Program-made: the position numbers and the translations under genes
Part shown: positions 42,059 to 50,608 of the stretch, in pieces
Numbering within the stretch: position 1 is the stretch's first letter
How the letters are laid out: each line of letters starts with the position of its first letter
The notes under the pieces: generated by a model
The model's input: the letters and a program-made list of their open reading frames with translations, nothing else
What the model was told of the DNA's origin: nothing
Database searches by the model: none
Assembly (NCBI GenBank): GCA_963677165.2
Contig: CAXXSX010000002.1
Span: 3,410,001-3,474,000, forward strand
Reading direction: 5' to 3'
DNA length: 64,000 nucleotides
Origin: JAFGXT01 sp963677165
GTDB taxonomy: Bacteria; Verrucomicrobiota; Lentisphaeria; Victivallales; SZUA-371

Positions 42059-44353
42059 ATGGGAAACTATTACAGTGACCTGGGTCCGGACTTCAAGAAA
42101 AAGACAGTGAAGTTGCAGGACATTCCGGCTTATCAGTACAATATGTCTCTGGCTGATGAGTACAAGAAGAAGAAAGTTACCAAGGCAGAAGTCACCGAGC
42201 TGTACGAATCCATGCTTGTGATTCGTGAATTCGAGGAAATGATCCTCAAATGCCGTACTGGTGCTTATGAAGTAATCAGTGATTACGATTATCGTGGCCC
42301 GACTCACTTGTCTATCGGTCAGGAAGCTACCGCGTCTGGTGTTTGTGGCATGCTGAATATCACCGACTATATTACGTCTACTCACCGTGGTCATGGCGAT
42401 TCCATTGCCAAAGGTTTTCATGCCATCAAGAAAATGAGCGAAGAAGAAATGAAGACTCGCTGCCCGGAACTGTCTGACCTTTCCGGCGAAGATCTTCGCG
42501 AAGCTGTGATGGAAGATCATATTTACAGAACGATTGCCGAACTGTTCGGTAAAGAAGAAGGTTACGGAAAAGGCCGTGGCGGCGGTATGCATATTGCCGA
42601 CTTCCGCGTCGGTCACCTTGGTGCTAATGCTATCGTGGGCGGTGGTATTCCGATCGCGACCGGTGCCGCAATGAGTTGCCGTATTGATGATGATTTAAAA
42701 GGCAGAGTTGTTTGCAGTTTCGCTGGTGACGGTGCTTATGCCAATGGTGTTGTGCTTGAATCTCTTAACTGGGCCGCTCAGGAACAGTTTACCGGTGAAA
42801 TCGCTCATACTAAATATGGTTTGCCAATAATTTACTGTGTTATCAATAACCATTTCGGTATGACTGGTCGTGCTGATGGTGAAGTAAATGGTGTTGACTA
42901 TCTCGCACGCCGCGCCGCTGGTTTCGCCAATAACAATATGCACGCTGAAGTTGTCAACGGTATGGATGTTATGGCGGTTCGCGAAGCGATTACCCGCGCC
43001 AAGAAAATTTGTGAAGATGGTAAAGGTCCGGTTCTGCTGGAATTTGACACTTATCGTTACTACGGTCACTCACTGTCTGACCCGCGTAATGAATACCGTA
43101 CCCGTGAAGAAGAAGCCCGCTGGAAGGAAGTCGATCCGGTCGATACCTTCAGAAAGCGTATTCTTGATGCCAAGGTCCTGAGTGAAAAAGATATCAAAGC
43201 TCTTGAAGAAAAAGTTGCGGCCAGAAATGCCCGCGCTGCAAGAAGAGCTGCTGATTCTGCGGATCCTGATCCGGCTGACGTTATCAAATACATGTATACT
43301 GATTCATTCTGCGACGTTGTTCCGGAAAAATATCAGAAAGTTGAAACTTACGACGATGTTCCTACTGCGAAGCGTGACGCTGAAGGCAAATGTACTTACC
43401 GTGATGCGATCAAGGAAGGTATTGCCGAAGAAATGGCTCGTGACAAGCGCGTTGTTCTCTATGGTGAAGATGTGGCTGACTATGGTAACGCCTTCAAACT
43501 TACTAAGGGTTTGCTCGAAGCATTCGGTCGTGACCGCGTGTTTAATTCTCCGATTTCCGAAGCTTGTATTTGCGGTACCGGTGTTGGTATGTCTATGACT
43601 GGATATCGTCCGGTTGTCGAACTGATGTATATGGACTTTGCTCTGATGTCTTCCGACCAGATTTCCAACCAGGCTGCAAAATGGCACTACATGACTGGTG
43701 CTTCGACAACGGTTCCGATGGTTGTTCGTTGCAGTGTTGGTGGTGGTAAAGGTTACGGCGGTCAGCACTCTCAGTCGCTCGAATCCATGTTCGCGCACAT
43801 CCCGGGAACTTACGTGGCATATCCGTCAAATCCGCATGATGCCAAAGGTCTGATTAAAACCGCGATCCGTGATGACAATCCGGTCGTTTTCGTTGAAGGT
43901 CAGCTGCTCTATAACGTTAAGGGTGTAGTTCCTGAAGAAGAATATACTATCCCGTTTGGACAGGCCAATGTAATCCGCGAAGGTTCCGATGTAACTTTCG
44001 TGGTATGGGGACCGGCGGTAGCCGATGCCCTGACCGCGGCGGATGAGCTTGAAGCTGAAGGTATCAGCGTTGAAGTTATCGACCCGCGTACCCTGGTTCC
44101 GTTTGACTGGGAAACCGTGTTCGAGTCTGTTAAGAAGACCGGACGCTGCGTAGCAATCAGCCAGTGCGTTGACATCGGTAGCTTTACCGGTGAAATCGTA
44201 TCTCAGATCATGTCGAGCTGCTTCGATTATCTCGATGCTCCGGTTCTGAAGGTTGGCGCGAAGAACGGTATTGCTCCGCAGGCTGTTACACTGGAAGAAG
44301 TATTCCTGCCGAAACCGGCGGATATGGTGGCAGCAGCTAAAACTCTGATGTAA
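42059..44353 (+). CDS. Fused E1 alpha-beta of a 2-oxoacid (pyruvate/acetoin) dehydrogenase
   Basis: 764 residues, two subunits in one chain. The N-terminal half is E1-alpha (TPP motif CSFAGDGAYANGVVLESLNW with INNHFG; TYRYYGHSLSDP), about 40-400. The C-terminal half is E1-beta (AIKEGIAEEMARDKRVVLYG, EDVADYGNAFKLTKGL, SPISEACICGTGVGM, YPSNPHDAKGLIKTAIR), about 440-764. With E2 next to it, it decarboxylates a 2-oxoacid and reductively acylates lipoate. Codons are strongly biased to GGT, GTT and GCT, which suggests high expression. Ribosome site CAGGAG. No E3 gene is in the window. Confidence 0.9.
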   Translation: MGNYYSDLGPDFKKKTVKLQDIPAYQYNMSLADEYKKKKVTKAEVTELYESMLVIREFEEMILKCRTGAYEVISDYDYRGPTHLSIGQEATASGVCGMLNITDYITSTHRGHGDSIAKGFHAIKKMSEEEMKTRCPELSDLSGEDLREAVMEDHIYRTIAELFGKEEGYGKGRGGGMHIADFRVGHLGANAIVGGGIPIATGAAMSCRIDDDLKGRVVCSFAGDGAYANGVVLESLNWAAQEQFTGEIAHTKYGLPIIYCVINNHFGMTGRADGEVNGVDYLARRAAGFANNNMHAEVVNGMDVMAVREAITRAKKICEDGKGPVLLEFDTYRYYGHSLSDPRNEYRTREEEARWKEVDPVDTFRKRILDAKVLSEKDIKALEEKVAARNARAARRAADSADPDPADVIKYMYTDSFCDVVPEKYQKVETYDDVPTAKRDAEGKCTYRDAIKEGIAEEMARDKRVVLYGEDVADYGNAFKLTKGLLEAFGRDRVFNSPISEACICGTGVGMSMTGYRPVVELMYMDFALMSSDQISNQAAKWHYMTGASTTVPMVVRCSVGGGKGYGGQHSQSLESMFAHIPGTYVAYPSNPHDAKGLIKTAIRDDNPVVFVEGQLLYNVKGVVPEEEYTIPFGQANVIREGSDVTFVVWGPAVADALTAADELEAEGISVEVIDPRTLVPFDWETVFESVKKTGRCVAISQCVDIGSFTGEIVSQIMSSCFDYLDAPVLKVGAKNGIAPQAVTLEEVFLPKPADMVAAAKTLM

Positions 44354-44370
44354 TTCGAATCCGCTCGAAT

Positions 44371-44390
44371 GGCGGCCAGCAATGGCCGCC
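44371..44390 (+). promoter_or_regulatory. GC-rich hairpin between E1 and E2
   Basis: GGCGGCCA/TGGCCGCC 8-bp stem with a GCAA tetraloop. No T-run follows. It may set the relative amounts of E1 and E2 by stabilising or processing the mRNA. Confidence 0.5.
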
Positions 44391-44428
44391 CTCCTTTTCG
44401 GGTGGAATAAATAAGTGAGGATTTTGAT

Positions 44429-45799
44429 ATGGCAACCAAGGTTCCAATTCCAAAATTAGGCCAGTCTGAAGAGACCGTCACGATTGACAGCTGGAACGTC
44501 AAAGAAGGCGACAAGGTCAGCAAAGGCGACGTCCTCTTCGAAGTGGAAACCGATAAAGCCGTGCTTGAAGTGGAATCCCAGTTTGAAGGAACTCTGTTAA
44601 AGGTTCTGATTCCCGCAGGCAAGGAAGTGCCGGTGATGTCCATTTGCGCAATTATCGGCGAAGAAGGCGAAGAAATTCCCGAAGTGGAACAGCCCGCTCC
44701 GGCAGCTCCCGCTCCTAAGGCGGCAGCTCCGAAAGCAGCGGCTCCCGCTCCGGCAGCAAAAACACAACCAACACCTGGAGAGAGTGCACAGAAGAGCAGT
44801 GCAAGCACCGAACCCGCTCAATCTGCCCCTTCTGCTGCGGCTCCTCCGGCTGTTCATAAACCCAACCCCAGTCCCAGAGCCAGAAAGTTTGCTGAAAACT
44901 ATCTGATTGATCTGGACAAGGTAACGGGTACCGGTGGTCCGGTCGGACGTGTAACCGAAAAAGATGTGAAAGATTTTATTGAAACATCTGGTTATGCCGA
45001 CATGAAGATTACTCCAACTGCGTTTAATCTCGCAAAGACCGAAAGCCTGCACCTGCTGGATATCGATGGTACCGGCGAAGGTGGCAGAGTAACGCTGGCG
45101 GATGTACGCGACGCGATCACCGAAAAACCGGAAGAAATGACTACCATGCGCAAAATTATTGCGCAGCGTCTTACTCAGTCAAAGCAGACTATCCCGCATT
45201 TTTATGTGACAGTCAGCGTTGATATGACTGATGTCATGGCTTTCCGTAAGCAGTTGAAAGACGAAGGTATTGGCCTTAGTGTCAACGTATTCATCGTGAA
45301 AGCTGTAGCGAAAACGCTTAAGGAGTTCCCGATGGTTAACGCGATGACTGATGGTGTCAGCGTTATGCGTAAGTCTAAAGTAAATGTTGGCGTTGCAGTT
45401 AGCGTTGATAACGGACTGGTTGTTCCGGTTGTTCGGAATACCGACAAAAAGGCAATGGATGAAATCCATGCCGAAGTTGCCGAGCTGGCGGGGAAAGCCC
45501 GTAACGGCAAACTTACTCCGGATGAAATGAAGGGCGGATCTTTCACCATCTCCAATATGGGAATGATGAATGTTGAGTCATTCGGTGCGATCATCAATCC
45601 GGGCGAAGGCGGTATTCTGGCGGTTGCGTCAACTGTACCGACTCCGGTTGTTAAGGATGGCGAAATTGTTGTCCGCGACATGATGAAGATCACCATGAGT
45701 GCTGACCACCGGATCGTTGACGGTTCAATGGCAGCCGAATTTGTTAATGCAGTAAAAGCCAAACTTGAGGATATCGATTTCTGGAAAAAAGAAATCTGA
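44429..45799 (+). CDS. Dihydrolipoamide acyltransferase (E2) with two subunit-binding domains
   Basis: 456 residues. Lipoyl domain 1-80 with Lys43 in VETDKAVLEV; Ala/Pro linker 88-145; two peripheral subunit-binding domains in tandem, about 147-184 (PSPRARKFAENYLIDLDKV) and 194-230 (TPTAFNLAKTESLHLLDIDG); catalytic domain from about 232 with the active His in SADHRIVDGSMAAEF. It transfers the acyl group from lipoate to CoA and forms the core of the complex. A single binding domain is usual. Ribosome site GTGAGG. It is probably cotranscribed with E1. Confidence 0.92.
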   Translation: MATKVPIPKLGQSEETVTIDSWNVKEGDKVSKGDVLFEVETDKAVLEVESQFEGTLLKVLIPAGKEVPVMSICAIIGEEGEEIPEVEQPAPAAPAPKAAAPKAAAPAPAAKTQPTPGESAQKSSASTEPAQSAPSAAAPPAVHKPNPSPRARKFAENYLIDLDKVTGTGGPVGRVTEKDVKDFIETSGYADMKITPTAFNLAKTESLHLLDIDGTGEGGRVTLADVRDAITEKPEEMTTMRKIIAQRLTQSKQTIPHFYVTVSVDMTDVMAFRKQLKDEGIGLSVNVFIVKAVAKTLKEFPMVNAMTDGVSVMRKSKVNVGVAVSVDNGLVVPVVRNTDKKAMDEIHAEVAELAGKARNGKLTPDEMKGGSFTISNMGMMNVESFGAIINPGEGGILAVASTVPTPVVKDGEIVVRDMMKITMSADHRIVDGSMAAEFVNAVKAKLEDIDFWKKEI

Positions 45800-45817
45800 C
45801 ATTCTATATAGCCTTCT

Positions 45818-45853
45818 GTCCCGGTACGCGTCATAACCGTCCGGGACGATTTT
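45818..45853 (+). terminator. Terminator after the E2 gene
   Basis: GTCCCGG (45818-45824) pairs with CCGGGAC (45841-45847), followed by GATTTT. The T-run is short. Confidence 0.55.
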
Positions 45854-45887
45854 CCTGACGGCAGTCAAGTTTGATATATTTTTTGAG

Positions 45888-45948
45888 GGTAGCTGGCAGA
45901 GCACAATGTATTTTCGACCCTGGTATTCTCCAGCTACCTCTCTTTTTG
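45888..45948 (+). terminator. Second possible terminator or hairpin
   Basis: GGTAGCTGG (45888-45896) pairs perfectly with CCAGCTACC (45930-45938), followed by TCTCTTTTT. The 33-base loop is long. Confidence 0.35.
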
Positions 45949-45957
45949 TCCGTGCGA

Positions 45958-45972
45958 GCGGAGATCCTCCGC
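45958..45972. repeat. Repeat family C, copy C1
   Basis: GCGGAGATCCTCCGC, a perfect 6-bp hairpin, followed by AGGCGAGTAATG. Copy C2 at 62286-62300 is GCGGAGAGCCTCCGC followed by AGGCGAATAATG. The window's first bases (CGCAGGCGGA) may be a fragment of the same family. Confidence 0.5.
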
Positions 45973-46017
45973 AGGCGAGTAATGCTTCAAACTTCGCGCT
46001 GCGCGCTGCGGAAGCAT

Positions 46018-46095
46018 ATTTTAAATTGCATAGCAATTTATGGCGGCCTCCTGGCGTTAATTTGAGGCGAAACGCTGCTCGGAAAAGCCGAAAAT
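46018..46095 (+). repeat. Repeat family B, copy B1 (internally deleted)
   Basis: It has the left end (AAATTGCATAGCAATTTATGG, trimmed: hairpin AAATTGC/GCAATTT), the GGCGTTAATTTGAGGCGAAAC segment in part, and the right end GCTGCTCGGAAAAGCCGAAA, but lacks about 65 bp present in B3 and B4. It ends 23 bp before the DUF4186 gene, on the same strand. Confidence 0.7.
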
Positions 46096-46118
46096 ATTGT
46101 ACGATCCGGTAAAAAGTT

Positions 46119-46508
46119 ATGGGATATGCTGAATTAAAACCGAGACTGGCGAAGTCGAAATTTCGTTCACGTTTCAAGCTGAACGATAAGGACCGGGCTT
46201 ACATCGCTTCAAAAGGCTGGACTACAGTTACAGAACAGGCGCGTAGAATCATTGTCGAACGTCTGGCTCCGGCATTTCCAGAAAAAGACGGCAAGCAGAC
46301 TCCCATGCGCGGACATGTGGTTTTTTCCGCACAGCATGCTACGGCGACATGTTGTCGTGGCTGTCTTTTCAAATGGCACAATATCCCCAAAGAACAACCG
46401 CTTACTGAAGCACATATCAATTATATTGTAGAAGTCATAATCGACTGGCTGAAAGATAAAGCCGGAGACTTTCAGTATCCTGAAACTCCTGACCTGTTTG
46501 ACTTTTGA
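46119..46508 (+). CDS. DUF4186 family protein
   Basis: 129 residues. Strong match from memory to DUF4186: FRSRFKLNDKDRAYIASKG, RLAPAFPEKDGKQTPMRGH and FSAQHATATCCRGCLFKWH. The Cys-Cys-x2-Cys with nearby His looks like a metal site. Function unknown. Its last 37 bases overlap, tail to tail, the minus-strand gene at 46472. Confidence 0.85.
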   Translation: MGYAELKPRLAKSKFRSRFKLNDKDRAYIASKGWTTVTEQARRIIVERLAPAFPEKDGKQTPMRGHVVFSAQHATATCCRGCLFKWHNIPKEQPLTEAHINYIVEVIIDWLKDKAGDFQYPETPDLFDF

Positions 46509-46933
46509 TATGATGGTATCTGTAACTTCCGTAAAGTAATAACCGTCTCCGCCAAACCATCAGTCAGATCGTACATACTGCGTAAATCCAGATTGCGGAT
46601 GCGGAACGAACGGTTCAAAATCAGTGTCATATTCGGCTTTTCCATCGACAACGCATACGACGGTACCATATTCTCCCCCAAATATTCCAGCATTCGATAC
46701 AAATTCGAGCTCTTTCCCATCGGACCGATCACCCCACCCACAGCAATCCATGAATTCTCGTCGGACTCCGCTGTAATATACTGCATGACGATTTTTACCG
46801 TTTCATTCCCATCCTCAACAGTAAAATTACATTTAAAATATCCATCCTCTGCGGAAATAAAACTATCCCCCAAAACTAAATGACTGTGATCCATGAAATA
46901 CTGCGCGATAAACCGGTGTGCACTCTGTTTCAT
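46472..46933 (-). CDS. YbjN- or chaperone-like small protein
   Basis: 153 residues. Acidic alpha/beta protein: FMDHSHLVLGDSFISAEDGY, then FTVEDGNETVKIVMQYI and the C-terminal LTDGLAETVITLRKLQIPSY. The pattern is like YbjN or type III secretion chaperone folds, but the match is weak, so the function is open. Ends overlap the DUF4186 gene by 37 bases. Repeat B2 lies upstream, on the same strand. Confidence 0.6.
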   Translation of the reverse strand: MKQSAHRFIAQYFMDHSHLVLGDSFISAEDGYFKCNFTVEDGNETVKIVMQYITAESDENSWIAVGGVIGPMGKSSNLYRMLEYLGENMVPSYALSMEKPNMTLILNRSFRIRNLDLRSMYDLTDGLAETVITLRKLQIPSYQKSNRSGVSGY

Positions 46934-46991
46934 AATTTCCGTTCACTTTGTGTTTGGTTCTGTTATGTTCATCAGCCAAACGTCAGGGAGA

Positions 46992-47116
46992 GTTTCGGCT
47001 TTGCCGACCAGCGTTCCGCCGCTGGATCACGTCCGGCAAGGTGCCGGTGCCAGATAATGTCGTTGATTTTTCAAATCGTACCGATTTGAGTAAAATCAAC
47101 GCCATGAGTGACGCCC
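46992..47116 (-). repeat. Repeat family B, copy B2
   Basis: Minus-strand copy. Stem CGTTGATTTT/AAAATCAACG encloses an inner stem AAATCG-GTA-CGATTT; then the conserved part TTGCCGGACGTGATCCAGCG and CGGCAAAGCCGAAA. The stem bases differ from B3 and B4, but the pairing is kept. It lies 58 bp upstream of the 46933 start, on the same strand. Confidence 0.75.
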
Positions 47117-47276
47117 CAAAAGTAATGCCTGTTTCGATGAAACCGGCACACCGTGCATCAGCACGGCAGGTATAACGTGTAAGTTCACAGTCATAACACT
47201 GTCGCTGGTGCGACGGGCGTTTTCATCGAAAATCGCCCCTACTTCCCCCATGCTTCCGTAGCACGTAGTGCGAAGT

Positions 47277-47414
47277 ATGAATGCGGATGCTATCCGCTAT
47301 CTTCTCAACGCCGACAAAAAAGGAGCTCTTCCACACCTGAACGAGGTATTCGCCAAAACACCCACAGAAGAATGCAGAAAGAGCTCCCGCAAAATATTTT
47401 ATTCGGGAATATAA
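47277..47414 (+). CDS. Short ORF, possible gene remnant
   Basis: 45 residues, MNADAIRYLLNADKKGALPH, then LNEVFAKTPTEECRKSSRKI. The composition is protein-like and amphipathic, but there is no clear ribosome site. It contains an inverted GGAGCTCTT/AAGAGCTCC pair. It may be a decayed gene; low confidence. Confidence 0.25.
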   Translation: MNADAIRYLLNADKKGALPHLNEVFAKTPTEECRKSSRKIFYSGI

Positions 47415-47734
47415 TTCCCTTCCCGAATACCATATAAAGCGAGAGCAACCCTCAACATAGTTTCTTCTGTTCAAATTTGGCGAATTTTCGTTCAGAAACG
47501 TTTGCTGAAAGTTACCATCGATAACTTTATATCAATTGTAATTTTTGTTTATTTAAATTTAAGAATCCTCCAATGTTCTGATTCTAAAGCCAATATAACA
47601 TATTACAAATAAAAATACAAGAAGATAGTAAAAAGCCGTAAATTTATTACTCTCCTTCTATGCCATTATTTGCTTTTCGTTTTATTTGTCGTATGGTTAT
47701 TAGTGTATAACGCTAGGAAGGGTATTGTTCTTAA
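47415..47734. other. AT-rich intergenic region
   Basis: No coding sequence or clear structure was seen. The base composition falls here and stays AT-rich through the toxin-antitoxin genes, suggesting acquired DNA. Confidence 0.4.
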
Positions 47735-48442
47735 ATGGATATCAATGAAATTACTATACCATATTGTAGACCTGTAAAATTAAGTGATCCATATAAGGAT
47801 TTTTCACAGGAAGAATTAAATGGTATCATCAGTACTCCTGACAACTCCTTGGGCTTTTTTGAGTTTTCCTGTATTTTTCAGAATTCAGTACCGGCGGGAA
47901 CATATGAGGAATCCGCATATTTCATTCCGTTAGCGTTAAAATACATCAAAAAGAATAAGCATGACAGTGTTGATGTCGCAGACTACTTTCTTTCATGGAT
48001 CAGCTATAACTATGATGAACTACGACATGATTGTCTATGGAATAAGATCACAATTTTTTTTGAAGAAATCTTTCATTGTATTACCACAATATTCAAATTA
48101 CACAGATATCCTGACAATTATTTGGCCCCAGAAAAATACAATATGCTATCAACCTTACTCGAAAGGTTAAACTTCAATTCTGTCTCTGATAATATTGCTG
48201 ATGTCTGGCTGAAAAAATATCTTGTGGATTACAGTTCTTACAATACAGCGGCCTGGATTTTATATCTAGTTAATGAGCATTATCAACTCCCAAATATTTG
48301 GAATTCTAATATCGTTGACTCCTGGATAGAAAATCAAGGTGTTCTTAAAAAATCACGTGATACGATTGTAAATAATATTGACAATATGGACTCAATTACA
48401 CTGAATTTTTGGAGTGAAAAATTAATAGAAATCGGACTTTAA
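47735..48442 (+). CDS. Hypothetical protein in AT-rich island
   Basis: 235 residues, acidic and rich in Trp, Tyr and Asn: MDINEITIPYCRPVKLSDPY, then DYFLSWISYNYDELRHDCLW. No signal peptide or membrane segment. It is not recognised. Orphan proteins of this composition near toxin-antitoxin genes are often immunity-like, but that is only a guess. GGAAGGG lies 14 bases before the ATG. Confidence 0.55.
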   Translation: MDINEITIPYCRPVKLSDPYKDFSQEELNGIISTPDNSLGFFEFSCIFQNSVPAGTYEESAYFIPLALKYIKKNKHDSVDVADYFLSWISYNYDELRHDCLWNKITIFFEEIFHCITTIFKLHRYPDNYLAPEKYNMLSTLLERLNFNSVSDNIADVWLKKYLVDYSSYNTAAWILYLVNEHYQLPNIWNSNIVDSWIENQGVLKKSRDTIVNNIDNMDSITLNFWSEKLIEIGL

Positions 48443-48514
48443 TTACAGCCGGTATATTAAAGTCCAAATCTAAAGTATAAAGCAAGAAGAGCATTGATAC
48501 AACTTAATATATAG

Positions 48515-48554
48515 TTGACAAGTATACTTCATTGGCGTATAGTAAAAATATACT
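48515..48554 (+). promoter_or_regulatory. Promoter/operator of the HigBA-type pair
   Basis: -35 TTGACA (48515-48520), 17-bp spacer, -10 TATAGT (48538-48543). The palindrome AAGTATACTT (48520-48529) sits in the spacer, and a second AGTA...ATACT (48541-48554) overlaps the -10, fitting repression by the antitoxin. Confidence 0.7.
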
Positions 48555-48566
48555 GGTAACAACAAT

Positions 48567-48893
48567 ATGAAATTTATAGAAACTTCGGTTTTTACAAAAC
48601 AAGTAACGGAAATTTTAACCGACGATGATTACAGAAAATTTCAAGAGGCGCTAATAATTAACCCTGCTGCCGGAGATTTGATACAACACTCAGGAGGCTT
48701 GAGAAAAGTTCGCTGGGCTATAAAAAGTAATCAGGGTAAGCGAGGCGGAGCTAGAATAATATATTACTGGCAGGATAAAAATGATACTATTTATCTACTG
48801 CTAATGTATTCAAAGGGCGAGAAAGAAAATCTGACGCCTGCCCAGTTAAAAGTGTTAAAACAGATAATGGAGAGCATGAAAAATGAAAGATGA
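48567..48893 (+). CDS. HigB/RelE-family toxin
   Basis: 108 residues. The RelE-like fold is recognised by FTKQVTEILTDDDYRKFQEA, GDLIQHSGGLRKVRWAIKSN, GKRGGARIIYYW and LLMYSKGEKENLTPAQLKVL. This is the HigB2 type, predicted to be a ribosome-dependent mRNA endonuclease. The toxin comes first and overlaps the antitoxin by 11 bases, the usual higBA order. Confidence 0.88.
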   Translation: MKFIETSVFTKQVTEILTDDDYRKFQEALIINPAAGDLIQHSGGLRKVRWAIKSNQGKRGGARIIYYWQDKNDTIYLLLMYSKGEKENLTPAQLKVLKQIMESMKNER

Positions 48894-49173
48894 ATTATTT
48901 AATCAACTGGTGGATTCTATTCAGGAAGCCGTTGAAATACAACAAGGAACGAAAGAACCTTCAAGAAAATTTGTTTATTCTCCAGTCGATGTAAAAGCCA
49001 TCAGGAAAAAACTCAAATATTCACAGTCCCAATTTGCTATGATGATAGGGGTAAGCCTTAGAACATTACAGAACTGGGAACAAGGCCGCCGCCATCCAGA
49101 CGGGCCGGCACAGGCATTACTCAGGGTTGTCGAAAAAGAGCCGGAAGCTGTAAAGAAAGCGCTGACTGTTTAG
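48883..49173 (+). CDS. HigA/NadS-like XRE antitoxin
   Basis: 96 residues. The XRE HTH lies at about 45-80 (VKAIRKKLKYSQSQFAMMIG, then VSLRTLQNWEQGRRHPDGPA). The N-terminal part probably binds the toxin. It should bind the palindromes at 48520-48554 and repress the pair. Confidence 0.88.
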   Translation: MKDELFNQLVDSIQEAVEIQQGTKEPSRKFVYSPVDVKAIRKKLKYSQSQFAMMIGVSLRTLQNWEQGRRHPDGPAQALLRVVEKEPEAVKKALTV

Positions 49174-49201
49174 AATTGTTTAAAGTTTATCAGTGTACAA
49201 T

Positions 49202-49346
49202 TTTAATTGCAAAGCGATTTATGGCGGCACTCATTGCGTTAATTTAAGGCGAAACTTGTTTCGACCAAATTAACGCAATTACTTCGCACCAGCACGTTGC
49301 CGGACGTGGTCCAGCGGCGGAACGCTGGTCGGCGTAGCCGAAATCT
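49202..49346 (+). repeat. Repeat family B, copy B3
   Basis: 145 bp. Hairpin AATTGC-AAA-GCGATT; stem GCGTTAATTT/AAATTAACGC with inner GAAAC/GTTTC; CACGT/ACGTG; CCAGC/GCTGG; CGGCGTAGCCG. It ends 6 bp before the 3' end of the convergent GlpB-like gene. Confidence 0.8.
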
Positions 49347-49351
49347 CCTTT

Positions 49352-50608
49352 CTAACGTTCAGCCAGTGTGATTGTTAGGTCGCCGGACTGATTGGCGGTG
49401 GCTTCCGGGGGAATGTCGACACTGACCATTTCGGCTGGTTTGACGTAGTTCAGCTTTTTGCTGAAAACGATGTTGCCGTCGATGCTGGCTTGTAGTTCGG
49501 CTTTGTCTTCGACTACCATTGAGCGTAAATAGAAATGATTCTTTTGTCCCGGACAGTACCGGTTGGGAATAACATAGCGAACGTTTGCGCCGGGAACGGC
49601 TTTTTCCTGTTCCGTAGTAGCGGCTTGTCCTTTGACATATTCAATTACTTTTTCTGCGGTAGTTTCGGCTTCCTGCGAGACATAATCAACCAGATCGTGA
49701 ACGTGCAGGACATTGCCGCAGGCGAAAACGCCATCGACACTGGTCATTTGTCCGGCATCGACATAAGGACCGCCTGTTGAATGGTTAATTTCAACTCCGG
49801 TTTTGCGGGATAATTCATTTTCCGGGACCAGTCCGACTGACAGCAGGATCGTATCGCAATCAATTTTAAATGCTTCGGCTTCCACCGGAACACCATCCTT
49901 TAGCGGCGCAACCCGGATGCCGGATACACGGTCGTGACCAATGATTCCGGTGACACCGTGGCTCAGGTAAAGCGGAATATTGAAGTCGTTGAGACACTGG
50001 GCGATGTTACGGGTGAGTCCGGACGGAAACGGCATAATCTCAATTACAGCTTTGACCTTGATCCCGACCCAGGTGAGACGTCTTGCCATGATCAGGCCGA
50101 TATCACCGGAACCGACAATTACCGCTTCGTGCCCGGGTAGATAGCCGTCGATATTCAGGAGTCGCTGGGCGAGCCCGGCAGTGAATACTCCGGCTGGACG
50201 TGAACCTGGAATTCCGATATTGCCGCGATTGCGTTCACGACAGCCCATTGCTAAAATAACTGCTTTCGCGCGAATTCTTATTACACCCTGATCTGCAGAA
50301 TAGCAGGTCAACAGTTTTGAGTTGTCGTCCAGTTTTTTGACTTCGTTAACAGTGGTACTAACCAACAGATTACTGCCGGAATCCATTGATTCTTTGACGA
50401 CACGTTCGGCGTATTCCGGACCGGTGAGTTCTTCTTTGAAATGATGCAGTCCAAAGCCGTTGTGAATGCATTGCAGCAGGATGCCACCGGGATACTGTTC
50501 ACGTTCGATCACCACGGTTTTAAGTCCGGCTTTAGCGGTTGCAGCCGAGGATGACATTCCGGCAGCGCCGGCACCGATCACGGCTACATCGTATGTTAAA
50601 TCTTTCAT
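49352..50608 (-). CDS. GlpB-like oxidoreductase, second copy
   Basis: 418 residues. FAD motif DVAVIGAGAAGMSSSAATAK, NAD motif AVIVGSGDIGLIMARRLTW, FAD-closing VDGVFACGNVLHVHDLVDYV. Close paralogue of 20717-22000. The start at 50608 overlaps the upstream stop (TAATG), which couples it to the GlpA-like gene; five residues more are possible but unlikely. No DUF1667 gene follows. Confidence 0.85.
   Translation of the reverse strand: MKDLTYDVAVIGAGAAGMSSSAATAKAGLKTVVIEREQYPGGILLQCIHNGFGLHHFKEELTGPEYAERVVKESMDSGSNLLVSTTVNEVKKLDDNSKLLTCYSADQGVIRIRAKAVILAMGCRERNRGNIGIPGSRPAGVFTAGLAQRLLNIDGYLPGHEAVIVGSGDIGLIMARRLTWVGIKVKAVIEIMPFPSGLTRNIAQCLNDFNIPLYLSHGVTGIIGHDRVSGIRVAPLKDGVPVEAEAFKIDCDTILLSVGLVPENELSRKTGVEINHSTGGPYVDAGQMTSVDGVFACGNVLHVHDLVDYVSQEAETTAEKVIEYVKGQAATTEQEKAVPGANVRYVIPNRYCPGQKNHFYLRSMVVEDKAELQASIDGNIVFSKKLNYVKPAEMVSVDIPPEATANQSGDLTITLAER

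Noticed and set aside
44227..44808. 193-codon minus-strand open frame over the E1-E2 junction
   Set aside because: Ala/Gly-rich translation is the mirror of the Ala/Pro linker of E2.
45885..45940. tRNA-like stretch (GGTAGCTGGCAGAGCAC... TTCGACCC... CCAGCTACC)
   Set aside because: The ends pair and pieces resemble D- and T-arms, but there is no proper anticodon arm and the length is only about 55 bases. Treated as a hairpin or terminator.
47223..47474. 83-codon minus-strand frame
   Set aside because: No ribosome site, odd composition; overlaps a plus-strand short ORF that looks a little more protein-like.
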